Source: Fabrea salina (taxonomy: Eukaryota; Ciliophora; Heterotrichea; Heterotrichida; Fabreidae). Taken from it: DNA of 64,000 nucleotides. The DNA lies in the NCBI GenBank assembly GCA_022984795.1, contig JALIHJ010000070.1, positions 1 through 64,000 on the forward strand, written 5' to 3'. Positions 1 through 10,156 of this stretch are shown piece after piece. A program made the position numbers and the translations under genes. Numbering within the stretch: the first letter of the stretch is position 1; every line of letters begins with the position of its first letter. Under the pieces are notes generated by a model. It made no database searches and was not told the origin of the DNA. It was given only the letters and a program-made list of their open reading frames with translations.

Positions 1-982
1 AACACCCTAACACCCTAACACCCTAACACCCTAACACCCTAACACCCTAACACCCTAACACCCTAACACCCTAACACCCTAACACCCTAACACCCTAACA
101 CCCTAACACCCTAACACCCTAACACCCTAACACCCTAACACCCTAACACCCTAACACCCTAACACCCTAACACCCTAACACCCTAACACCCTAACACCCT
201 AACACCCTAACACCCTAACACCCTAACACCCCAACACCCTAACACCCTAACACCCTAACACCCTAACACCCTAACACCCTAACACCCTAACACCCTAACA
301 CCCTAACACCCTAACACCCTAACACCCTAACACCCTAACACCCTAACACCCTAACACCCTAACACCCTAACACCCTAACACCCTAACACCCTAACACCCT
401 AACAAATCTAACACCCTAACACCCTAACACCCTAACACCCTAACACCCTAACACCCTAACACCCTAACACCCTAACACCCTAACACCCTAACACCCTAAC
501 ACCCTAACACCCTGACACCCTAACACCCTAACACCCTAACACCCTAACACCCTAACACCCTAACACCCTAACACCCTAACACCCTAACACCCTAACACCC
601 TAACACCCTAACACCCCAACACCCTAACACCCTCAACACCCTAACACCCTAACACCCTAACACCCTAACACCCTAACACCCTAACACCCTAACACCCTAA
701 CACCCTAACAATTCCTAACACCCTAACACCCTAACAATTCCCAACACCCTAACACCCTAACACCCTAACACCCTAACACCCTAACACCCTAACACCCTAA
801 CACCCTAACACCTCAACACCCTAACACCCAACACCCTAACACCCTAACACCCTAACACCCTAACACCCTAACACCCTAACACCCCAACACCCTAACACCC
901 TAACACCCTAACACCCTCAACACCCCAACACCCTAACACCCTAACACCCTAACACCCTAACACCCTAACACCCTAACACCCT
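1..982. repeat. Telomere, (AACACCCT)n array
   Basis: Tandem 8-base repeat AACACCCT (a permutation of CCCTAACA) fills the left end, so the C-rich strand runs 5' to 3' inward as at a true chromosome end. The outer part is nearly perfect. Variant units (AACAAATCT near 403, CCTGACAC near 511, AACAATTCC near 708 and 735, CCTCAACACC and CCCCAACACC copies between 610 and 925) become commoner toward the unique sequence. That is the usual pattern where old proximal repeats drift and the tip is renewed by telomerase. The same repeat class is known from heterotrich macronuclei. Confidence 0.98.
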
Positions 983-1793
983 TTCTTACCCTCGGATATA
1001 TGCTAAAGTTACTTAAGTATTTTTTAGCTTTCATTTCTTCGTCTTGGTTTGCTCCGAAGCATCCTCTTGTTGCGTGTCCTTTTGCCTTGCAGTTGTTGCA
1101 CCAAAGTAGTCCTTTGTGTCTGATGTCTATTCTGTTGATTTGTTTCGGCAGGTTAAGGGCGTCTTCAGCGCTGGCGCATTTTACGTAAAGAAGCTACGTC
1201 AGTGAGTCCAAGTTTGTCGTTTGTTGTTTGCAGCTCGATTTCTTGTACTTTTTGAATGCCTTGTATGGTTTTCTAAGGCTTGAATGATTCGTCTGTGCTC
1301 ATACCAGGTGCGGTAGTTTGGAGTCTGTATCTCATAGTTTATTTTGCCTGGCGGAACCCAGAGTCCTGTAGGGATGCTTTAGTATCTTTTCTCCTAGTTG
1401 CATTCTTGTGTTGCCTCTTTGCGCTATTTCGAGCGCTTTTACTTTTGTTTGCTGTTGTCATGATTAAGTCGCCACTGGGTGGAATGTCTCAGTATTTTCC
1501 CTATGGCGTTTGCGATTGTGTTGACTATCACTTTTTGGTATTCTGTTTTTACCCTTCTATCAATGTTGTTGTTTCTTGCCAGAAACTTGCTGGTATAGAA
1601 GTGTAGTGTGATTCCTTCCGTTAGATTTTTTGATTCTTCTGTTGTCCATTGATTAAGGAAAATCGGGTCCCCTATGAGGTGTTCCCCCTTCGGGGTCGAT
1701 GTATGCCAAGTTTTGGACTAGGTCCGAAGCTTGTCTTATCGAATCAGCGTTCTCGGTAACGCCTGTATTCGAAACATCTCCCTGATTTTCCAT
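983..1793 (-). pseudogene. Broken zinc-knuckle (CCHC) element, truncated by the telomere
   Basis: On the minus strand, protein-like open stretches lie in more than one frame. They begin near an ATG at about 1793 and end with a CCHC zinc knuckle of pattern C-x2-C-x4-H-x4-C (CNNCKAKGHATRGC, about 1045-1090). The stretch before the knuckle resembles the RRM-like region of retroelement ORF1 or Gag-type nucleic-acid-binding proteins. The family cannot be settled: non-LTR ORF1 or another retroelement. It is broken in several places, so it is treated as a fossil. Its last frame runs without a stop into the telomere repeats, so the telomere was added inside it. Confidence 0.45.
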
Positions 1794-2094
1794 TTTTTTT
1801 TAATTGGATAATTAATAAGATTAGTTATCTTGGTTGGTTAATTACCCTTTTTAAAACTCCAAGTCACCATGCTCTCCAAAAGTAAACTCTCAAAACAGAT
1901 TCAGAGACTCTTGAGTTGAATGTGACGTAATCTTCATCGAGTCTTCTGATGAAATTCTTCCCAATCACGTCTTAAGAACAACCCTTCCATTTCACCAGGA
2001 AATTCCATGACTGAGTCTTGGAAAAGAGGCTTGAGCACTTCTTTAGTTCAGCTTCTGTCAGTTTTTGAAATCTTAATTTGAGTCCTCAGTGTGT
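1794..2094. other. Subtelomeric stretch with no recognised gene
   Basis: AT-rich start (1795-1855), then sequence with no sustained frame on either strand. Nothing was recognised; it separates the zinc-knuckle fossil from the ATPase pseudogene. Confidence 0.5.
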
Positions 2095-3266
2095 TTAAGC
2101 GTTTTTTGGATGCCTTTCTTTTAAGTACTCCTTCAAACTGATGTCTTTGTACTTAGAGCAGAATTTCTTGAACCCTCTTAGTGAGCCATGGTACTTCAGG
2201 TACAACTGCAGGTCTTCATTCGTCACTGACCTGCTGTCCATTTCTGCTACTTGCTTCATCCAATTGGTGACTTCTTCTCCTTCGTAGCTGAACTGAAAAG
2301 CATCAACATCGAATTCTTTCATCAATTATGCTGAGCGATCCAATTCGGCCTGAAGGTGTTGATCACTGTTGACTAGAATCACTTTGGGCTAGCTCTTCTC
2401 CAGCGAAATCGAGTATCAGGTCTTTGATGAAGGAAAGCCCTTCTGAAGATTTGTAGTCGCCTTGTAGGATGTCTTGCACGCTGTCAAAAATGAGGACTGG
2501 CTTTTTTCCTTCTCAATCAAGTCTTTCAGACAGTCTTCGAGGATAACTTTGTTATTTATTGAGTATGGGCTTCCCATGGTCTTTTCTAAAGGTTCAGCCA
2601 TAGATTCTCCTTTTTCTCTCTGCTACGTACACAGGAAACGAACTGTCTCAGTGTCTGGAGTACTCCTTGAGCACTTGAGGGTTGCTGATGACATGGCAAA
2701 GTCTTCGCATAAAGGTAGACTTGCCTATGCCTTTGGGTCCGTAGACCACGTCCACTCCTCTCTCAATGGGCTTTTCAAGGTGGTTAATCCATCCTTGAGT
2801 AAGTTCAGGGTTTTCAATCAAAGTCCCTTTAACTCTAGGTGCTAGCTTGGGCTGAGTCAAGGTCTCTTTGATTTTTTGGACGCTGAATTGGGGGGTCTTT
2901 AAGCCCGATCTCTATCTTATTGTTTTGGAGTTGTTCTTCGTTGAATTTCCTTTGGTTCATGTAGCCTAGGTAGGCCACAAAGAGTGCGAGGAAGGATATA
3001 AGTGCATTCGGAGGAATCATTCTTAGCCAAGGAGGGAAGTTGACGACTTCGTAGATTTCTGTGCCTTCCTCAACAGTGAGGTTGTCTTGCTTGAGCTTTT
3101 TCCACACAATGCCGTCAGTATTTGCGAATAAGGACTTTCCGCCTATTTCAGCGATATTCTCTCCCTGGGTGAACCTTTCGAATCTGAACTTGTAAAGTCT
3201 CAAGTCTCCGGAGTATCCCTGGGGAACTCTGAGCTTGTGGAAGTTGCGGACGACTCGACTGAACAT
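2095..3266 (-). pseudogene. Frameshifted P-loop ATPase gene with a single membrane segment
   Basis: The start ATG at 3266 sits in the genome's usual context (TAATAAAATG) and gives a basic, mitochondrial-presequence-like N terminus MFSRVVRNFHKL; an in-frame ATG at 3278 is also possible. One hydrophobic segment (PPNALISFLALFVAYLGY) is followed by a Walker A motif GPKGIGKST and, in another frame, a Walker B-like LIFDS. The first frame change coincides with a run of six G (2890-2895, C on the coding strand), where losing one base restores the reading into FSVQKIKETL. Further frame changes and a TGA follow near 2645-2340, so this looks like a dying host gene rather than one sequencing error. The ATPase subfamily is unclear, possibly the ATPase_2 or RNA12-like group. 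Confidence 0.55.
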
Positions 3267-3584
3267 TTTATTAGCCATTGAATTAAGGGATATGAGTTTG
3301 ACTGGGTTATAGCAACTAGGACTTGGTTGAATTAATCAATGGGTTAGGGTGATGTCTGAAAGATCATCTTAGAGTCACAGTCTACGGGATTCTGATTAGC
3401 AATGTGAGTTTATTAAGTTAAAGTCTAGGGCATAGAAGGCTGGAGGCAGTGAGTAAACTTGGAAGGTTATGAGTGGACACCCATCAGAGAGAAGTCTGAA
3501 GAGAACATAGCTGTGAATAAGTAATTAGAGCATCTGCATACTAAGCTAGTAATCACAATGTTCATGCACAGTACAAACAAAGCA

Positions 3585-3905
3585 AGAAATCAACGAAGAC
3601 AACTCTGAGTCTCACCTAACAGAACTTAGAACTTAGACAACAGATTGATCCGAGAAGACGAATAGTTACTTCTCTGTATAAGTTGAATAATTCTTAAAGT
3701 AGTCAGAAATAAGAAATGATTTGATGGACTTTGCAATACTTAGAGTTTGCTTTGTAAAGTGCAGTAGAGGAAAGGCACCACTCTGCAAATAGGTTGCTGA
3801 TTAAGTAGCAGGGTTTGAAACCACTGGGAACTTCTTCATAATTTCTGGGTCAAACAGAAGTAGAGGAAAGTAACTAACATGCACACTGGAAAGAAAGAAG
3901 TCCAG
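3585..3905. repeat. Diverged direct repeat, copy A
   Basis: This segment matches copy B at about 5115-5510 in the same orientation with small indels. Shared blocks include AGAAATGAT-TTGATGGA near 3711 (5299 in B) and GGTTTGAAACCACTG near 3810 (5420 in B), in the same order, followed by a shared AGTAGAGGAAA/AGTAAAGGAAA block. Both copies lie in non-coding or decayed DNA. Copy B lies just downstream of the BPI-like remnant, so the repeat may be the 3' part of a duplicated gene. Confidence 0.7.
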
Positions 3906-4319
3906 AGTATCAAGTGAAGTAAATAGTGAAGGACAAGAAAAGCACCCTGAACACAGAATGAAAAACAATATAACAAGCACTTGAAAATTGGTAATGAAAT
4001 GAAACTGGTTGTGGATCTAGGCAATGAGCTCAAACTTAGGAATGGAACCGGTACTTAAACAGCAAAGGAATAGGGAAGGACTGGTACGGAATCAATGAAG
4101 TGTACTACATAGTGCTTTACGAATAAACTTCAGTGTCAGTGACTCTGCGTCTTGTTGAGCACACTAACAAGTACATTCTCAAATTGAAGGAGTGTGCACT
4201 AAACTGACTCCAAGTACCACTACAGCTTACGAGTAGAAGAGTTTGGAAGCATTGCACAAACTAACTGTACAAATGGAGATATCTGGAAGGAACGCAAAGC
4301 CAGTAGTGACCATTGAAGA

Positions 4320-5069
4320 CATTAAGTTTGAGCACAGTTGGATAGGTGACATTTCTAACTAGATCACAGCAACAAGGGAGACATAGAACACGAAATAAAC
4401 AAGTCAATCCAGGGGTCACTCCAGAGTCTTTGTCTTCAATCTCGACAACTACCCAATACCGATTGACTACTCACTTACTTCTGACAACTACACTGGAATC
4501 TAAGCTCTGAAAATATTCATAGACACCAACGACCCCGACTACAACCCTACTTGCCAGACTTTGAAAGTAAAGAGAAACAAATCCAGATCATACTTACTGC
4601 TATACCTTGAACACAGGCTATACTGAGCTTACAAAATAGACATAATCACCTGTAACATTACTGAACAAATGATTCCTTCTAGTTAAACTACTTCCTGGGA
4701 AAAAACACACTGGAATGTTTGTTAGTAAGGAAAAGACACCTAACTCAATATCCAGTGCTTTGTAGGACAAAGGACTCATTTAAGAAACTACTGACTTGAA
4801 TAGTGAGTCAACACTGTGCTGTTTTCCAAAACTCAATACAGTTCAACACCACAGCAATTGTAAAGGACTGGGTTCTAGACGACTTGAAAGTAGAGTCAAT
4901 AAAGGTAGTGCAAAACACCCTAAACACTAGCATAGACATTAAAGGCCCTAAATCAACACTCAAATTTATCATTGAGGCTGCCTTACCTACTATTGACAAG
5001 GAGCTACAAGAAGGGATTCTTCTGTCCAACTCTAAAACTCTACTTACAACGAAAGAACAGTGTTATTGA
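4320..5069 (+). pseudogene. Broken LBP/BPI-like (lipid-binding) gene
   Basis: Plus-strand fragments in different frames fit the order of an LBP/BPI/CETP-type protein. They are a piece reading IKFEHSWIGDISN, then EHEINKSIQGSL, then VFNLDNYPIPIDYSLTS, then an intact frame at about 4803-5069 ending LPTIDKELQEGILLSNSKTL. Stops and frame changes separate them, and short introns do not explain them (no 15-nt GTAA...TAG unit at the breaks). The assignment rests on pattern memory of this family, which is common in ciliates, and is tentative. The final fragment has no good start codon of its own. Confidence 0.35.
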
Positions 5070-5114
5070 AACTACAATCACAATGCCATACGAAGAAAAG
5101 ATTGTTGTTGATGC

Positions 5115-5510
5115 CTAGTGCTTTGAGAAGTCCAAAGCAAGAGATGAAGACAACTCTAAGAATGAGTGATCTCAATACGACTTAGCATTGCAAAACTTAG
5201 ACAAGAGTAAACAGATCTAGTAAGACTGAATAGTTCACTTCTCTTTATTGGTTAAATAATTCATTAAAGTAGTTATTCGTAAGGTGTTAGTAGGAATAAG
5301 AAATGATTTTGATGGAATTTGCAATGTTTAGACCTTTTCTAGAGTGTATGCTTAGTTACTTAGTAGAGGAACTTGATGTCATGATTAGTTTGTGTGAAGG
5401 GCTATTGAGTTAAGTAACAAGGTTTGAAACCACTGAACTTCTTCACAAAGAACAAAAGACAAACAGAAAGCATGGACAAGTAAAGGAAACTAACTATAAT
5501 ACACAACTAA
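5115..5510. repeat. Diverged direct repeat, copy B
   Basis: Same-orientation partner of the 3585-3905 segment, with the same block order and somewhat longer because of insertions (for example around 5270-5290 and 5340-5400). It lies directly after the BPI-like remnant. Confidence 0.7.
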
Positions 5511-6033
5511 GCACTAGAGTATTGAAACAGTGGGAAACAACAATGTTGCTTAGGATATTCTACCTAGACTGAACTCTAAAGTTCTTATTAGTTGAAAGAA
5601 CTTACTAGGGGATTATGACAACATAGAGTTAGCCTACTGACATGGAGTGTAAAGCCAGAACAACAACCAAGACTCAAAAAGACAATTCATAAACAAACAC
5701 CAGAATAACAACTCATTGCTAGTCTTAAGCAGTAGTGTTGAATTAGCAGGTGTCTATAACTAAGGAATGCAAAGTACTCAAACAGACCAATCAAACTCTG
5801 AATACTTGTCTATTTAATTCTAGGTTGAGTAAGACTAGTTCTTTATACAAACAGAAACTCAGTGCTTGTAAGAAGTGACTAAAGAAACAACACCTAGTGA
5901 GGTCTTTTAAATAGTCAATCACTAGACACTCAAGTATTTAGGCACCAAACCTAGCTGAGTTTCTACTAGAAACAAGTCAGTCGAGCAAGGCATTACTTCC
6001 AAAACATAAACAGACAAAACACTCTAATCATAG
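5511..6033. other. Gene-poor subtelomeric stretch
   Basis: No sustained frame, RNA gene or intron-bridged gene was seen on either strand. It is probably decayed DNA plus the 3' flank of the Cys-rich HEFAH gene that ends at 6034. Confidence 0.5.
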
Positions 6034-7736
6034 TTAATCGTTAATCATTAAACAGAATGGACGACCGTAGTGCTTGAGAGTCATGGTTTCTTGAGAAGTG
6101 TTCTTCTTTAAACTCTGGAACTCGTCAGCTACTCCTTCAGTCCAGTTGTCAGGAACCAGAATGTACTCAGCAGCACTCATAGTTAGTGTCTGGGATTTCC
6201 CGAGGACTGGCTCCTTGAGCAGTTTGTATTCAATGTACTGCCCGTTCTCTACAAGGTTAGTGTTGTATTTGAAGTTTTGAGGGGAGTCGTACACTTCACA
6301 AACTCTTTGGAGTTTCCTACTTTAGCCCTAGCAAGAATGTGGGCAAACTCGTGCAGGAAACAAATCAGTGTAGAGGCTTTGTAGAGTTGCTGACTAGGGT
6401 GTTCCTCAGACTTTCTCTTCTTTGGGACTTCAGAACTAGTAATGGACTTCACTAGTCTGTAGTCCTTGATCAGCACAGTTCTCGTCATCAAAGAAACTCC
6501 ACAACCATCAAGTATCTCTGGGTTGCAGAGGTAAGTTTCTTGAAGAGTTGCTTCTAGAATGGATTCGTAGTTTTCTTGCAGATCCTCGTCTACTTCAGCA
6601 CAGTAACTGGACTTCACAAAGGGAGTCAGCATAACAGCCCTGATGTTGTCTATGAACTCATCAGGCATCTTGACACTGAAAGTAGTTTCTTGAGCAAGGA
6701 AGTTGCTCATAGTGCTGGTAAAAAGGCGGATAGTTCCTGAACCTCTGAAATCGAAGAAGTACATCAGTCGGTCACAGAGGTATACTTGGATTTGCTTGTC
6801 CCCAGAAAGTTTCAGTTTGAGCCAGATTCCCATCAAACTGTTCATGGACAGGAAACTCCAGAGTTGCTTGAAATCTTCTACAGCTGATAGGTTGAACTTC
6901 TCTTCATCTAGTAAAGCTTCAAACAGCACTTGGATGGATTCCTTAGTTGCTTCAGTGAAGTTGAATTCTGAACTGGGTTGGTAGTTTGGAGGGTATTGGT
7001 AGAATCCAGGCTCTTGACTAAGAGTTTGAAGGTCTTGTTTCAAACTCCTGAACTCACTGGCCTTCTTCTCGATTCTAGAGTGTCCCTTTGTGATAGAATT
7101 CAGTTTGTCCCAAACAAAAGAGTCCATTTTGTTGACTGCTTTGAGGAACTCCTTTTCTTGGGCAGTGAATCCTTGGGTAGAGCAAGAACTAAACTTTCCC
7201 TGGAGTTTAGCCTTTACTCTGAGAGGCCCTTCTTCATAGCAGTTCAAGCACCTTATAAGGGAACCAGATGCACTGTAGTAATTCCCGAAACATGAACCGC
7301 AGTTTTCGCATGGGATTTCTTTGAGTTCACGCTGCTTATTGTTGCAGAACAAGCACTCAAAACACCCATAACGATCTGGAACCAAGAACTTCTTCAGGAA
7401 TGGGAACTTGCACAGAGAACATTCAAGCTTTTTTGATCTCAAGCACTGCTCACAAACTACTTCATCAGAAACATTGAAGTAGAGGAGGGATTTGTTCTTA
7501 GCGCACAGATTGCAGGTTTTTAACAGCATATCTGTCCAAGAAAAGCATATCTGGCACTTGAAGGTTTGGTCTGAGCAATAGAAAATTTTAGATCTTGAAT
7601 TTGTTCTATTGCATACACTGCAATGCTCCTCCTCAAGAAGTTTCTCTTCACAATAAAAGCACTTGAGACACAGTGTCTGGCCGTTGAACACAGCTCTGAT
7701 GCTTTCGACCAAAGATTTGCAATTTGAGCACTCCAT
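6034..7736 (-). CDS. Cys-rich LIM-like protein with HEFAH zincin-like motif, copy 1 (frame break)
   Basis: The N-terminal part (about residues 1-170) carries many CxxC pairs (CSNC, CLKC, CSVC, CQIC, CNLC, CSLC, CENC) like stacked LIM or treble-clef zinc sites. A helical middle follows, and then LICFLHEFAHILARA at about 457-471, where HEFAH fits the HExxH zinc-peptidase signature. The intact neighbour at 7805-9457 is a clear paralogue over the whole length. After EFVK (codon at 6294-6296) the homologous C terminus, including SAAEYILVPDNW, continues only in the -1 frame to a TAA at 6034-6036. No 15-nt intron fits there. So the gene carries a one-base deletion, a sequencing error or, less likely, a -1 frameshift site. 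The peptidase role is inferred and no family name is certain. Confidence 0.6.
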
Positions 7737-7804
7737 TTTATATCCTACTTAAACTTATTCTAAGTGTAGGAGACTCAGTACTCAAGAAGTATTTTATTAA
7801 GTTA

Positions 7805-9457
7805 TTATTCGTGCAATGAACACTTCTTGAACCTCTTCAGGGTGATGCTTGGTTTGTTTGCTTGGTTTCTGTTCAGGATTTGGAATTTTTCTTGAATTCC
7901 TTCACACCAGTTCTGAGGGTTCACAATCAGTTCTGCTGCATCCTGAACTAGTACTTGTCTTTGGCTTTCATTCTCGTTCAGAAGCTTTTTCTCCATGTAA
8001 AACCCATTCTCTGTCTTTTGGGTATTCATAGCGTACTTATCAGGGGAATTGATTAACTGCACGAACTCTAAACCTCGAGATAAGTCAGCCCTAGCTAAAA
8101 TGTGAGCGAATTCGTGAATGAAGCAAATTAGTACACACCCAGTGCTAATGACTTCATCAGAGGACTCGTCAAGCTTGGGCTTTTTGCTAGGTGACCCAGA
8201 GTACTTCCTAGGGGAGTGTCTGTAGTCCTTAATCAGGATGCTTCCATCCATCAGAGACACTACGCAGTCTTCAAGTCCACGACTGCACAAGTAGGTTTTT
8301 TCAAGGGTGCTTTGGAGTACCTGTAAGTAATCTTGACTTAGATTGAGCTCTTCAAGGTACTTCTGCTTCACGAACTCAGTGCTCATCACACTATAGACAA
8401 CATCCTTGATGCTTTGTGGAAGGGGCTGGGTTATTTGGAAGCCCTCTAGTGCTTTGTTGGTCACCCCGACAAACATGCTTGTCATTTCAGAGAAGAAACT
8501 GAAGTAGTACAAAAGCCTATCACAGAAAAATGCCTGTATAGGCACATCGTTGGTGTCTTTAAGCACCAGCCAAACCCTCAGTAACTTTTTCTTCAAAAAG
8601 TAGTCCCAGACTAGGTAGTACCCATCAATTTCAGCCCTGAGGAATTCTTGGTTTTCTAAGGACTTCAGAAGTGCCTGAATTGCCAGCATTGTGCCTTTGT
8701 AGAAGTCGAACCCCTGGACAATAGTGTGTTCTTGGTTTACTTCGGAGAACTCAGACCTGACTTCAGCAACCAGTTTAGTGATTGCCTTTCTCTTAGCTAC
8801 CTTTTGTTCAGGTGCTTTGGAGTGGTCTGAAAGGAACTTTCCGTAAGTCCAGAGCTTATCGTCGAGTTTGTTAAGGAGTTTGCAGAGGGTCCTTTCTTCA
8901 GTGGTGATTTGGCTGGAAATTAAGACAAGGGAGTTCTTAATTTTGGATCTTGCAGGGCTTCCGTCCCAGCAGTCAAAGCAAAGGGTTCTTTTGGAGTAAA
9001 GAAGGTAACCTTTGAGTTCGACTCTGCAGTCAGTGCAGTGTTTTCCCGAAGAGTCTAGGTTCTGCAATGGACAGCCAATGCAAACCATGCTCTTTCTGGA
9101 GTCAACAACTATCTGTCTGAGGCTAGTCCCAATTCCACAAAAAGAGCACTCAAAGGATTTGTCCATGTAGCAGATTTTACAGAACTTCTCCTCAAAGTAG
9201 ACAAACTCTTTGCCTAATAGGTTTCTTTGGCAGTGTTTGCATTCTTCAGACCGATCTTGGGGTCTGCATGCTCTGGATCTAAAGTTAAGGTCAGAGCAAT
9301 AGTAAAGGTCTTCTCTCCTTTGAACGGTCTTGCACTGGAAGCATTCAGACTGTTCCTCTAGGTAGAATTCCAGTTTGTAGCAAGGCAGACAAAGAACTTG
9401 TCCAAGGATGACTACGTAGTTGTTAGTTTGTGGCACTTCGCAACTTTTGCAATCCAT
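7805..9457 (-). CDS. Cys-rich LIM-like protein with HEFAH zincin-like motif, copy 2
   Basis: 550 residues, intact. The start is supported by TATAAATGG upstream and by alignment with copy 1. About five pairs of CxxC clusters (CKSC/CLPC, CFQC, CKHC/CKIC, CSFC/CIGC, CTDC/CFDC) fill residues 1-165 and look like LIM-type zinc binding. HEFAH at 448-452 lies in a hydrophobic helix (VLICFIHEFAHILAR), and a downstream DAAELI (about 506-511) could give a third ligand. LIM plus HExxH recalls plant DA1 peptidases, but the surrounding sequence does not match DA1 that I can see, so a separate family is possible. Tandem with copy 1, 68 bp apart. Confidence 0.75.
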   Translation of the reverse strand: MDCKSCEVPQTNNYVVILGQVLCLPCYKLEFYLEEQSECFQCKTVQRREDLYYCSDLNFRSRACRPQDRSEECKHCQRNLLGKEFVYFEEKFCKICYMDKSFECSFCGIGTSLRQIVVDSRKSMVCIGCPLQNLDSSGKHCTDCRVELKGYLLYSKRTLCFDCWDGSPARSKIKNSLVLISSQITTEERTLCKLLNKLDDKLWTYGKFLSDHSKAPEQKVAKRKAITKLVAEVRSEFSEVNQEHTIVQGFDFYKGTMLAIQALLKSLENQEFLRAEIDGYYLVWDYFLKKKLLRVWLVLKDTNDVPIQAFFCDRLLYYFSFFSEMTSMFVGVTNKALEGFQITQPLPQSIKDVVYSVMSTEFVKQKYLEELNLSQDYLQVLQSTLEKTYLCSRGLEDCVVSLMDGSILIKDYRHSPRKYSGSPSKKPKLDESSDEVISTGCVLICFIHEFAHILARADLSRGLEFVQLINSPDKYAMNTQKTENGFYMEKKLLNENESQRQVLVQDAAELIVNPQNWCEGIQEKFQILNRNQANKPSITLKRFKKCSLHE

Positions 9458-9486
9458 TTATACAAGACCTGAGTTTATACAAAGTT

Positions 9487-9687
9487 ATGTTAATCATAAA
9501 GCTGATATTACTCCACTTACTGGGTGCTTTTTCTGAGGAAGAATTTAGAAGGATCATTAAGGATGTATCAAAGAGTTTAAAGAAATGCAAGTTGCACAAC
9601 CTTGACGAAAAAAGCAGAATTAATTTTATACGGGATTTCTTTAAACTTAGTGACAGTTCACTAAGGATTTCCATTAACTTCTTGTAG
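9487..9687 (+). CDS. Possible small secreted or membrane protein (66 aa)
   Basis: ATG at 9487 opens a 66-residue frame ending in TAG. It starts with a hydrophobic leader (MLIIKLILLHLLGAFS) followed by a charged helical stretch with one Cys. It is divergent from the Cys-rich gene starting at 9457, leaving a 29-bp gap, which suits spacers elsewhere in the window. The start context is weak and no homology was recognised, so it could also be a chance frame in the decayed zone. Confidence 0.35.
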   Translation: MLIIKLILLHLLGAFSEEEFRRIIKDVSKSLKKCKLHNLDEKSRINFIRDFFKLSDSSLRISINFL

Positions 9688-9689
9688 GT

Positions 9690-10106
9690 TTAAAAGTATT
9701 TAAAGAATTCTAGTGAAAAGCAGAGCGTTTCTTCTCTGTAGCCATTCAAAGCCTTTATGCGATTTTCAAAGCTAAGGTTCCACATGATGATATTACAGTC
9801 GAAACCTGCAGAGACTAGGAAAAAAAGCAATCAACTAAGTCAGTATGACCATGGAAAACTTGGGTTTTCTGAAAAGGAGGCAGTTCAGTCCAGACTTCTG
9901 GATGAAAGGTAGCCTCATAAATTTGAGTACTGGTCCTTGAAACCTTTACTATTTGCTTAGCACCTAAGAAATTAAGTACTCCGAGCAAAGGCCTTAAGTT
10001 TTGAGTTCTTTGGAAACTAAACAGTTCTAAGCAGTTTTGGGGCTCTTCAAAGTTGGACTTTGTCGTCGTAACTAGCAGATGCTATTAGTTTAGGTGGGTT
10101 TTGCAT
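9690..10106 (-). pseudogene. WD40-repeat gene remnant
   Basis: Minus-strand fragments carry WD40 repeat signatures: LIASASYDDKVQL followed by TGA at the position of the expected Trp (about 10050), VFHGHTDLVDC, and LVSAGFDCNIIMWNL near 9775. Stops (TAG after RAPKLLRTV) and frame changes lie between them, and no 15-nt intron repairs the breaks. The TGA at the WD Trp looks like a TGG to TGA mutation in a dead gene rather than a recoded Trp, since no intact gene here uses TGA as Trp. The remnant sits just upstream of the sestrin start. Confidence 0.6.
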
Positions 10107-10156
10107 TGTGTGTGCAATAATGCTTAAAAGTTGAGTTTTATAGGAACTAAATATTA

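Noticed and set aside
1000-1606. Plus-strand frames of 62 and 108 codons next to the telomere
   Set aside because: They lack ATG-context starts and lie antisense to the zinc-knuckle fossil, whose CCHC motif shows the meaningful strand is minus.
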